DNA of 64,000 bases from Nageia nagi. Taxonomy: Eukaryota; Pinophyta. Positions within the stretch are counted from its first letter, which is position 1. Every line of letters begins with the position of its first letter. A model generated the notes under the pieces. That model made no database searches and was not told where the DNA came from. It saw only the letters and a program-made list of their open reading frames with translations. This document shows, in pieces, positions 35,986 to 45,649 of the stretch. The stretch lies in assembly GCA_050084985.1 (NCBI GenBank), contig JBITNC010000001.1, positions 69,006,001 to 69,070,000 of the forward strand, written 5' to 3'. A program made the position numbers and the translations under genes.

Positions 35986-37128
35986 GATACTCCACCAAGA
36001 AGCATGATAAGATGACTATGGGAGCTAGACTCCACTCACAAACATGATAATCTGATTATGGGAGCTAGAACTCCACTCACAAGCATGATAATCTGATTAT
36101 GGGAGCTGAACTCCACTCACAAGCATATGATAAGCTGACTATGGGAGTTGGACTCCACTCACAAGCATATGATAAGCTAACTCATGGGAGCTGAACTCCA
36201 CTCATAAGCAGATGATAAGCTGACTATGGGAGCTAGAATCCTCTCCCAAGCATGATAGTTGATCACGAGAGCTGGACTCCACTCATAAGTACATGATAAG
36301 CACATGATAGTCTAACCATGGGAGCTAGACTCCACTCATAAGCATATGATAATCTGATTATGGGAGCTGGAACTCCACTCATAGGCACATGATAAGCACA
36401 TGATAAGCTGACTATGGGAGCTGAACTCCACTCATAGGCACATGATAAGCACATGATAAGCTGACTATGGGAGCTGGGCTCCACTCATAGGCACATGATA
36501 AGCTATGTATGGGAGCTGGACTCCACTCACAAGCATATGATAAGCACATGATAAGCTAACTATGGGAGTTGGACTCCTCTCATAAGCATGATAGTCTGAT
36601 CACGGGAGCTGGACTCCACTCATAAGCACATGATAAGCACATGATAGTCTAACCATGGGAGCTGGACTCCACTCATAAGCATATGATAATCTGATTATGG
36701 GAGCTGGAACTCCACTCATAGGCACATGATAAGCACATGATAAGCTAACTATGGGAGCTGGACTCCACTCATAGGCACATGATAAGCTGAGTATGGGAGC
36801 TAGACTCCACTCACAAGCATATGATAAGCACATGATAAGCTGACTATGGGATCTGGACTCCTCTCATAAGCATGATAGTCTGATCATGAGAGCTGGACTC
36901 CACTCACCAACATGATAGTCTGATCATAGGAGTTGGACTCCACTCACAAGCATGATAATCTAACCATGGGAGTTGGAACTCCTCTCACAAGCATGATAAT
37001 CTGATCACAGGAGCTAGACTCCACTCATAGGCACATGATAAGTGGATTATAGGAGCTGGACTCCACTCACAAGCACAATATTCTGATCATGGGAGTTGGA
37101 CTCCTCTCACAATCATGATAGTCTGATC
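35986..37128. repeat. 41-45-bp tandem array with higher-order units (A2)
   Basis: The unit reads about TATGGGAGCTGGACTCCACT, then CATAAGCACATGATAAGCTGAC. GGAGCT occurs at 36021, 36061 and 36102 and then about every 41-45 bp. Some units contain a doubled AAGCACATGAT. A larger block (for example 36260-36530 and 36595-36870) is itself repeated, so a higher-order structure has formed. The reverse complement resembles the 40-bp unit of A1 (GAGTCCAGCTC against GAGTTTTAGCTC). The minus-strand open frames here are products of the repeat, not genes. Confidence 0.9.
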
Positions 37129-37129
37129 A

Positions 37130-37328
37130 CTCGGGTCTGCAAACATGAAAACTCAAAGTAATATTCTCTTGGATATATCATTCGTCAAACACCTATGATG
37201 CACACATGATACTTAGATAAGTTGATAATTCAGATCTACAAACATGAAACTTCAAGGCAATATTCTCTTAGATATATCATTTGTCAAACATCTATGATGC
37301 ACTCATGATACTCAATAAACTGATTTTC
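37130..37328. repeat. 99-bp direct duplication (A2)
   Basis: The word AAACATGAAA at 37141 recurs at 37240, followed in both by AATATTCTCTTGGATATATC-like and GTCAAACA.CTATGATGCAC sequence. It sits between the array and the PMD promoter. Confidence 0.8.
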
Positions 37329-37544
37329 TAGATAAAGGAATGTAGGCGTCCTTTCCTACTAACTTAGAACACCATGGTCTTCACTAAGGCCGCAGGCGGT
37401 CCTTTTCTTGAAGATTCATCAAAAACTATGAAAATCACATCCCTACGAATCACCTCTAGATTCCAAATTGATGCCTGATTGCTCATCCACGCATGCCAAA
37501 TGCTCAAATCAAAATTAGTCTTGAAGTGTGTGCCCTAACCTTTC

Positions 37545-37553
37545 TATAAAAGG
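37545..37553 (+). promoter_or_regulatory. TATA box of the antisense PMD gene
   Basis: TATAAAAGG, preceded by TTTC and followed by GGCCCC, 152 bp before the ATG at 37697. The transcription start would be near 37577, giving a leader of about 120 bases. It points away from the element's own direction of transcription. Confidence 0.6.
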
Positions 37554-37768
37554 GGCCCCACCCTTCCTCATTTGATCACCTTGTCATTTTCATAGCTGAG
37601 AGCATCCCAAAGCTCAAGAGACTGATTCAGAGAGGTTTAGCTAGTGCTTTTGTCACTATCGCTAAATAATTCTTCCTGTATTCTGTGCTACACATTATGG
37701 CCCTACCAATCACACATCGAGAGGGACACAAAGCTACCTTGGTGGCTGATTCTCCTGCTGGTCATCAG

Positions 37769-38152
37769 GTACTCTACCTCTTCTACCTTTTTCATGCTAT
37801 GTTTTTGTTTCTCTTCAAGTTTTAGCTACCTGTACACTAGCTTTTCTGAATTACCCCTAGGGTTTTACTGTTGCATACCCTAGCTCTACATTTTTCTCTT
37901 TTTAGTCTGCTTTTCGAACTTCCAGTGCCATGGCTACCTTATACTCACCCGTACGAACCTGCACCCTAAATTTTATTGCCCTTTTTTATGGAAATAGGAC
38001 CACTAGCGATCCTTTCTACCCTAGTTTGGACCGTGGGTGGTCCTTCTCACCTGTAGTAGACCGTGGGTGGTCCTCATTTTCCTATACTATTTTTTGCTAT
38101 TTGCATTTCACATCTTGATACTAACTTGCCTTTCATCCTTCTTTTCTTACAG
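37769..38152 (+). other. Intron 1 of the PMD gene
   Basis: CAG then GTACTC at the left, TTTTCTTACAG at the right, and a perfect TACTAAC branch site at 38119-38125, 27 bases before the AG, with a pyrimidine-rich tract between. The reading frame joins cleanly across it (GHQ then SCAYLMRPSGK). The intron contains three copies of the 16-bp GGACC-type motif. On the minus strand, the element's RNA, these signals are not present, so the intron would not be spliced out. Confidence 0.8.
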
Positions 38153-39578
38153 AGTTGTGCATACCTTATGCGTCCATCCGGTAAGAGTACCTCCTTCACC
38201 ACTGCCCAACAGTGGCCCCAAACTGACGCAGCTTGAAGTATTCTAGAGGATATTTCATTCAGCCACCTTGCATTTGCTGAATATGTGTTTCATGACTGCA
38301 ACATGCTTACAGCTTTGATGGAGAGGTGGGATCGAATTCCAACACCTTTCACCTTCCCACCGGTGAGATTACAGTGACCTTAGAGGATATCTATAGGATC
38401 ACTAGACTTCCTATCAGGGGGAAACTAGTGAAGATGATTCCTATTCTAAGCTTGGAACAGGCAGAGGTATGGGCTACATGGCTGATGGGATTAGACAAAG
38501 TGAATCATAGGAAGAGAGGTGTGTCACTAGTGAGACATGTGCCAGAGGATCCTCCAGCATGGGGTGACCTGTGGATGAGGCTCCTCATTGCCTGCCTTCT
38601 AGATGCTATTATCTATCCAGACAAGAGTAGTGAGACCTTCCTAGTGGGTATGATTCCTATTATTCAGGACATGGTTATACACAGATAGTGATATGCATGG
38701 TGCCCGCCAATACTGGCACAACTTTATCATGATCTCCACAGCTTTGCAGAGGTGGAGAGAAAGGGGAGATAGGTGGCTCACTCTATGATCCTGCAGGTGT
38801 GGGCCTATGAACACATCACTATTTCTAGACCGACTATACTGCCCCTAGACCAGCCGGATGATGCCCCCACCTGGCAACGATGGGCAATGACCGAGGTACC
38901 AGACTTCCCTAACATAAACCTAGAGGGATGGCATGTGTGACTTGACTTACTATAGGAGGTGCAGATCTACTGGTGTCCTTATCAGGGAGGTGTACCAGAG
39001 TGGGAGGAAGACCTAGAGGAGATGACATGGGTGAGACACCCTACCTACCTACAGGCACGTAGGGCTTTAGTGGAGCCGTACAGGCCAGAGCAGGTACTCC
39101 ATCAGTTTGGCCTCCAACAGGGTATACTGAAATGACTGTAGGATAGTGGTGCACTACTACCATAGTAGGCACCTCCCGGAGGATTATGAGCCAGTGCTAG
39201 ACTGGGATCCAGACTGGGAGTCCCCCAGTGAGGACTTTGACTATGATGTCGATGATGACATAGATGGACCTGATCATACAGAGGACTATCTAGACTGGTG
39301 GAGGACATGTCGCCCTCACCACATAAGCATTCATGATACTGACATGGGTGATGATGCATGGGAGGATGAGGACCCAAGAGACACAGAGACCGGGTGGGAC
39401 ACTCCCTTCACCACGGAGGATGGGGAGGGGAGAGTAGCTCTTCATACGCTCATGACACATCTCTAGATGCAGGGCATGATGATAATGAGGAGACTGATTC
39501 AGACCAGGATGAATATGAACCTGAAATATAAGACAGAATCAGACTGGGAGGATGAAGACTACGATGAAGATGATGATG

Positions 39579-39667
39579 GTAAACTACTTTCTCTTTTACT
39601 TTGCTTTGACTTTCTATTTTTCATAATACGCAAGGAACTAACATGATATGTTAATGTTATGTCACAG
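39579..39667 (+). other. Intron 2 of the PMD gene
   Basis: GTAAACTACTTTCTC at the left and TTATGTCACAG at the right, 89 bp, T-rich. Removing it joins DDD to PKVEIARL in phase and opens the coiled-coil exon to its stop. The splice signals are weaker than those of intron 1. Confidence 0.65.
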
Positions 39668-39963
39668 ATCCTAAGGTTGAGATAGCTAGGCTACATAGCC
39701 AAATCGATCAGAAGGATGAGGAGATCAGAGAGCTACAGGGTCATCTACAGTTTGGAGGAGGAGATTATGCCAGTATCTATCAGGACTTACAGGTAGCCAA
39801 CAAAGAAATCAAGGTCCTCTACAAGCAGCTTCACCAGGTCGAGAGACAGATTGGCAAGGAGAAGGCTCGCACAGAGAAATACAGGGCATGGTGCGGGGGT
39901 GGCACCTCTAGTAGGGCTACTAGCTCTAGTGTAGGGGATGGGGGGTCTAGTAGGAGATTTTAA

Positions 39964-40350
39964 ATCACTCTATGTAATCTCATTCAGTTTGCATTGTAAA
40001 CAAAAACATTTTGATCATGATATATAAAACATAAACTTTGGTACCTAATTTGTTCTTTATTCATGTACTTGTGATGCATGAATTTGATGTTCCGTGATCC
40101 TTGCGAATGAACACCAACGATACGACCTGAAATTCTGACCTTTCATGTTGCGAATGTATTGGAATCTTTTTCTTTCCTCTATTTTTTCCCTAAAAGAGGA
40201 CCACCAGTGGTCTTTTTCTCCTGAAATACAATGCCAGCGCTCCTGTTATGACTTCATGAAACCTCCCAATCTCTTAACCCTGACATCTGTTAGAGACCTG
40301 AACCAACTGCTAGCTTTTCTCTTTCTCTTTTTTTTTTTATGTATTTCAAT
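39964..40350. other. Spacer between PMD 3' end and gag 3' end (A2)
   Basis: No coding sense. It holds TTGTAAAC followed by TATATAAAACATAAAC (39990-40035), which could be plant polyadenylation elements for the PMD gene, and one copy of the GGACC-N6-GGTCT motif at 40198-40213. In an ordinary element pol would start here; nothing of it is left. Confidence 0.6.
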
Positions 40351-41559
40351 CTACCAAATGATACCTTTGGGAGGCCTGGAGCTCCTACCGGGGTTAGCAT
40401 CCTCAAGGAAGATCGTATTGATATGCTGTTCTTCTCCTATATCTTTGACCTTTGCTGGACATACATAGAATCCATCTTCTATGAGCTTTTGTATTCTATC
40501 CCTAAGATTTCCACATCCGTTTGTAGCATGGCCTTTAGCCTGATGATATTCACAATATCTATCTTCCTTATACCAATGGGTTTTTTCTGCTGTGGGATCT
40601 TCCTCACGCTTTGGTAAAGGTCGTAATAACCCTTTTTCCACAAGATCTTTTAGGATGTGTCTTGGAGGTATGGGAAATCTCACATATCTCTTTTCCTTCA
40701 TCTCACTTGTATTCTCAGCCATATGGACATCTTTCTCTTTCTTCGGTGAATGTGATCTCTTATCCTTTGCTTTTGCCTTTTCATTATTACCATACTTTAC
40801 AAGTCCTAGCTTCACAAGGACTTTTTCTTTCTCTAACAATTTATACGTCATATCGGAAAATGTGAGATGTGTATAATCAATAACATATGCTTGTAAGGGC
40901 AATATAACAGCTTCTTTAAAAATGTTATTTACCTCTTTTTCTGTTAACCTAATCTTTACTTGCTGCCATGTCTTCTTAAATCTTACAACAAATTTATCCA
41001 GTTGCTCATCACTGCCCTATTTAATAGCACATAAATCTGATAGCATAACCTCCTTCTTGATATTATGCTTATATTGCTCCAGAAACAAATCACTGAATTC
41101 CTCAAATGATGTAATGGACCCTTCAGGTAAGCCATAAAACCATTCTCGTGCATCTCCTTCCAAGCTCTGGGGGAAGAATTTAGCCTGCAATCTTTGGTCG
41201 GTACCAATTGTGAGTTCACATTCATCCTTAAATCCTTGTATATGTCTCCTTGGATCTCCTCCACCATTGAACTTACTAAATTTTGGTTCTTTGTAATCGG
41301 ATGGTGGCATATGCCTACGAATGTCACCACATAAAGGACTACCAAATTCGAAAGAATCATTAGGTGGCATTGATCTTCTTGCCAATCTATCTATCTACCT
41401 CTGCATACCTTCCATAGTAGCCTAAAAATTGCTATTGTCACCCTCAGTGCTATTTTGCATTCCTCTGGATCCCTCTGGATCATCATGTCTGATTTCTACC
41501 AATAACTCATCCAAATCTCTTTTTGAAAGGCTTCACAAGAATAACTTAAGCTGTTCCAT
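40351..41559 (-). pseudogene. A2 gag, one frame with four in-frame stops
   Basis: ATG at 41559 (MEQLKLFL) to the stop at 40351, 403 codons in a single frame without a shift. Capsid blocks: PKFSKFNGGGDPRRHIQGFK, WFYGLPEGSITSFEEFSDLF. Nucleocapsid near 40500: CEYHQAKGHATNGCGNL, a complete C-H-H-C type knuckle of the Tat form, then RIQKLIEDGFY. The stops are TGA at codon 9, TAG after NSNF, TAG after GMQR and TAG after CAIK (about 41017); each is one C-to-T change from CGA or CAG. It would provide the particle protein; the enzymes would have to come from another element. Confidence 0.88.
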
Positions 41560-41629
41560 AACTAAGACACTCACAAAATAGATGTTAATCTTAACTAAAA
41601 CCTTTAGGGTTTTAGTATAATGATGTGTA

Positions 41630-41648
41630 GTTCACGTCGGATTCACCA
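41630..41648 (-). promoter_or_regulatory. A2 candidate primer binding site
   Basis: On the minus strand TGGTGAATCCGACGTGAAC, two bases after the LTR end. Position and the TGG start fit a tRNA 3' end (complement of ...CCA). I cannot name the tRNA with confidence. A1 has a mutated copy at the same place. Confidence 0.6.
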
Positions 41649-41650
41649 AA

Positions 41651-42546
41651 TATTTACAAATAAAAATTGAGCGTGTAAATAAATAAACAGAGAAATATCT
41701 ACAAACTCAATATTATCTGTATACTAGCTATGGATAGCGATTTATTCTAGATATCAATAAACAACATAACCAATTCAGCAGTGTACTTGTACCAACCAAG
41801 ATTGTGATTCATTACTTACCTCACGGAACGTACCTGATAATGAAAGATGTAGATATTGGTGATGTAGTGATGATAAGCTACCTTTTCCACAATGTCGTGA
41901 CCTGCAAGGATGCGAAAAGAGGACCATGGGCGGTCCGTTTTAGTAGTATTAGAGCATCGGTAGTGTTCTTTCGTTCACAAAGGAGCACCGGTGGCCCTAG
42001 CTTGATAGCTTTGACCTCTCGATTAGGTCCAGATCTTCAGTATAGATATCTCAGATTGCAATGTAATATCAGAATTGATCGCATATGTTAGGAGAGCTCG
42101 CGTAAGGAAGCACACAAACCACAGCCTTGTAGGTGGTACCAAGAGATACCTTAAGGGGTAGCCACTTACAAGACCATACGCGGGATCATGTGTATCCTTG
42201 TTGTTGTGGACTTACTATTAGATCCCTTATTTATATAGATAATAGATAATATCACCCATAGGTCGACGTGCATCCACATAAATAAGGTTAATTCACAAGA
42301 TTTAATATAAACACATCAATAAACAAGATAATTCATGCAATACTCAAGATAAACCATACAATATTCAAGATAACCCATGCAATATTCAAGATAAACCATG
42401 CAATATTCAAGGTAAACCATACAATATTCATATTCAAGCCAAACATTGATATTATCACTTTAATCCATTCAAGACATATAGTTAGGCCAAGCATATTTCA
42501 TTAATTTATTGATTTAAAAACATAAATTCATTTTTATGTGTTAACA
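41651..42546 (-). repeat. A2 5' LTR
   Basis: 896 bp, matching the 3' LTR at 34138-35034. It keeps more CpG sites than the 3' copy in some places (for example GAGCGTG against GAGTGTG) and fewer in others. It contains the motif GGACCATGGGCGGTCC at 41921-41936. Confidence 0.92.
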
Positions 42547-42579
42547 CCCACTATTAGCAGTATTTAATTCAACCCCAAA

Positions 42580-43640
42580 GAATCCTTCACCTCCTACCTT
42601 TACTCCAAGTATGGATCAGCCAATAGACTTTTCTACTTAGAATAATGGTCATCATTTATTTATTGCTACAAATTCCCCTGCTATACCTCAAGTAACTTTT
42701 AAAGTTTTGCCTAAGTATGATGGATCTAGCTAGACACCATATGAACATTGTCAAGATGTATCTTTGTTAGCTTCAAACTTTGATATCACTGATGAAACTA
42801 TGATAACCAAATTATTGTCACACTCTTTTGAAGATAAAGTAGTTGAATAGTTCATAACTCATGCTCCCTAGTCTATAAATTCATGGTAAGAGTTTTTTCA
42901 AGATCTAATTAAAAAATTTACTATAGATGGTAATGATAGCATGTTTCTTAGTCTTATAGCATGTATCAAAAGACATTCTTATGATTCCATTAATGATTTC
43001 AATATCATATTTAAAAGAATATGAAAATCTATACTAGTAAGGATTAGACCAATAAGTGCAAAAGCTTTAGTGTATTATAGGAAGGCCTTTCTCTAGGACC
43101 TTAATATGCTTATTGTTATATCAAGAGACACCTTCCCAAATGTTTACTAGAGAATAAAAGCTTCTGAGCATACTTTGGTATCCTTTGGAAAGATGCAACC
43201 TAGAACCATTATGCCCTTATTTCCTAATTTATCTCAAAAAATAGCTCTATAAATTGCTCATCTTAGAGTTTTAGCCTTACCACATTATCCCAAACCTATT
43301 ATTCAAAATTAGTAACTAGCATTATCTACTCTTGCATCCACTAGTATTAGTACTTATCCTAAATCTCAAGAAGAGGAAAGAATAAGGTAATTGGAGGTAA
43401 TTATCAGAAATATCACCAATAAGTTCACTTTGTAAGAAAGGTAGAATCAAGGTTTTAATTACAAAAGATATGATAATTAGTACCAACCTAGATTCCAACC
43501 TAAGGCAAACCAGCTAGAATAGTCAAACATTCTCAAAATAATTGAGAATGTTGTCATGACTAGTTCTATAGAAAGTGTTGCTTTGGGTATTATGGATGGT
43601 GTTCACCATGCTCAACTCCTCATTTTTTAAATTCATGTGC
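42580..43640 (+). pseudogene. B2 gag, broken
   Basis: The reading continues the gag leader interrupted by A2. It shows PSMDQPIDFST, PKYDGSS-TPYEHCQD, LLSHSFEDKVVE and LIKKFTIDGNDSMFLSLIACI, the last shared with B1 at about 23550. Then DSINDFNIIFKRI. Towards the end it is rich in Pro, Gln and Ser. Most interruptions are TAG, TAA or TGA in place of Gln or Trp/Arg codons; the frame itself is stable for about 1 kb. No metal-binding knuckle is visible, in contrast to A2. Confidence 0.7.
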
Positions 43641-44099
43641 AATTTATAACATCAATATCTAATATTACATTCTAACTAGATGATGGAACCTGTATCAAAT
43701 CCCATTATTGATCTCATAATGGTAAATTTTTGGCTTCCAAGATATGCTAAAGAATAAGTAAATTATGTTCAAACTAGAGCTACTTCTTTAATAATTTTTC
43801 AATAACTTCAATCTACTCATCAAGATTGAGCATCTATTCCAATACAACCTAAATATAAGAAAGCTAAGATTCCCTTAGCTCAACTTTAGAATCAATAATA
43901 TCAATTGCTAGCAAATTTGGGTAATATTTCTCAAAATTTAGGTTACTAATGCCCCTACTAAAATAAACCCCATTACAATAAAAAAAGAAGTTCTAAAAAA
44001 AGGAGATACCTAGTACATTGAGGTATCCTTTTATAACTTATTATCATAAAAAAATGCTATTCAACAATTTAGAATACACCAACAAGAGAAATCAAGTAA

Positions 44100-44740
44100 G
44101 TTTATCCCATATGCTCCATATAGTATTGTAGAATAATTAAAGAAAAATCCTTCTAAGATGACAATGTTTGATGCATTAAATATACCAAGTTAACTAGATC
44201 TGTTGTAAGAATATTTGAAATTAAAAAATAGTAATAAGAGGGTAAATGAAGAAAATCATGTATTTGCAATATCTAATGATATCCCTCTAGCTCCAATAGT
44301 TATAAGAAGACCTCCACCATTCTATTTATCCCTAAGATTAGAATATTGGGTAGTAAATAATTGTATGATAGATACTGAAGCTATGATAACTATGATCCCT
44401 AAGACTATTGCAAATGAAATGAAACTATATATTACAAGATGTATTGATGATGTCATAAAATTGGATTATTCCTCTATATATGTTGTTGGTAGTGTTAAAG
44501 GAGTCCCTATAGCTTTGAATATTTTCCTTCATATTTGTGTTATCTAAGATATCATTATGGTTGATCTTCCACCTTTATTTGAAATATGTCTTTCCAAAGA
44601 ATTCACTACTAAATTGGGAGGGTACTTAGCTTTGGACTATACTCATCTTTTACTTCTCTTCCAAAATAAACAAGTAAAAATTTTGAATGAGGAACCAAAA
44701 GTGTTCATCTTAAAAATATCATAGAACAAACATCTATGAA
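44100..44740 (+). pseudogene. B2 aspartic protease, broken
   Basis: The open piece 44215-44547 reads IPLAPIVIRRPPPFYLSLRL and then NNCMIDTEAMITMIPKTIA, where intact members have LLDSGAS.N.MPK; DSG is changed to DTE. It goes on through MKLYITRCIDDVIKLD and VGSVKGVPIAL, then MVDLPPLFEICLSKEF and LGGYLALDYTHLLLLF. These are the full C-terminal blocks of this protease type. B1 lost most of them by deletion. The stretch 43640-44100 before it is a decayed linker. Confidence 0.72.
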
Positions 44741-44749
44741 TGGTACCCA

Positions 44750-45480
44750 ACTATGGAAATATTTGAAAGGGACACACTTAAAGAATCACTTCTAACAATT
44801 GAAGTTATTTTAGCAAATGATTTAAACTATCAAGTCATAGATGCTAACATGGGTAATTATTATTTATATGAAGATACTCAGCCAATCTTAGTCACAGCTA
44901 AAAAAGAACATGAGATATGGACATATGAAAAGATTCTCCTTTAGATTCACATGGATTTGTACAAATAATGCTACTAAATATGAAGCCCTCTATTTAAATT
45001 TATCCAAAGTAATCAGTATAAGCATCCAATGCTTAATTGTCCATAGTGATTTAGAATTGGTCATAAAATAAGTCAAAAATTAGATTAGTACAAAACATCA
45101 TTATTTGAAGACTTACAAGAATAGAGTATGGGATTTATTGGAGTCATTCTTGGCTATCAATTTTATATCTATTCTTAGAAGGTACAACCAAATAGTTGAT
45201 ACACTTGCTATGAGAGGGGCTTGATATAATTTTATTCATTATAAAAGAGGAGCTTTTGGAGTCAAAGTTCAATATAGGCCTTTAGTACTTGATGCTACAA
45301 ATTTTTGGCAAGTATTTGAATTTGATGAGCATATTATAAATTTTCTCTTGGATGAAGTAATGGCTCACACTTTTGGTATTCAAGAATTACCTAATTATTT
45401 TTAAAAATTAGATGTTATTCAAGTCAAAAATAATGTTATACTAAAAGGATTACTCTCCTTTGAAAAATTGTTTGATTTAG
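44750..45480 (+). pseudogene. B2 extra RNase H domain upstream of RT, partial
   Basis: From about 44950: NNATKYEALYLNLSKVIS, CLIVHSDLELVIK, HHYLKTYKNRVWDLLESFLA and RRYNQIVDTLAMRGA. These are the middle and end boxes of a plant-type RNase H. Catalytic GDS is changed to HSD, and the N-terminal Asp-containing part is missing or unreadable (44750-44944 holds other sequence). After it comes the linker AFGVKVQYRPLVLDATNFWQ, then FLLDEV. The position before RT is the same in B1. Confidence 0.65.
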
Positions 45481-45649
45481 AAGATGTCTAAAAGGCTAAA
45501 TCTTTGGCCATCTAAGAGGAGAATTATGTTGAGCTAAAAATAGAATCTGATAAATATATCAAAGTTAGTTCAAAGTGTTCAAATGAAGAAAAAGTTGTTA
45601 TGTATTAAATTTATTATGCATTTTTCAAATTAATTACTTGTACTTATGA

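Larger units (their letters stand above)
37697..39963 (+). pseudogene. Plant mobile domain (PMD, MAIN/MAIL-like) gene, antisense inside A2, three exons, slightly broken
   Basis: PMD proteins of plants include the nuclear MAIN and MAIL1 proteins that help silence transposons; others live inside transposons. Exon 1 (37697-37768) gives MALPITHREGHKATLVADS and ends CAG at GT. Exon 2 gives HLAFAEYVFHDCNMLTALME, then NTFHLPTGEITVTLEDI with TRLPIRGKLV, the diagnostic PMD start. It continues with CPPILAQLYHDLHSF and MILQVWAYEHI (the W.yE.. block) near 38700-38820. A long acidic stretch follows (39180-39540). Exon 3 (39668-39963) is coiled coil (EIARLHSQIDQKDEEIREL) with a Gly/Ser tail and TAA. Damage: stops after VIHR (tag tga), in KGR (tag) and before SILED (tga), all explained by C-to-T, and about three or four small frame shifts (near 38330, 39140, 39430, 39520). 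It must have been active until recently. Neighbour: gag of A2 on the other strand, ending 390 bp away. Confidence 0.82.
34138..42546 (-). mobile_element. Element A2: non-autonomous Tat-type Gypsy element with gag and an antisense PMD gene
   Basis: 8409 bp, bounded by LTRs of 897 bp (34138-35034) and 896 bp (41651-42546) and by an exact 5-bp duplication CCCAC (34133-34137 and 42547-42551). On the minus strand: 5' LTR, primer site, gag; then no pol at all, but an intron-bearing plant mobile domain gene on the plus strand; then tandem arrays; purine tract; 3' LTR. The internal region and LTRs match A1. CpG is frequent here and rare outside, so A2 is the youngest element in the window. The two LTRs still differ; by eye about 38 differences in the first 500 bp, nearly all C/T or G/A, and few in the rest. 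Confidence 0.9.

Noticed and set aside
36263-36833. Open frames of 73-77 codons on the minus strand with YEWS, SCAYHVPMSGV repeats
   Set aside because: They follow the 41-45-bp tandem array exactly and repeat with it; the peptide pattern is a by-product of the repeat.
40145-40876. Plus-strand open frames of 84-107 codons
   Set aside because: They lie opposite to the well-supported gag frame of A2 (minus strand) and are its shadows.
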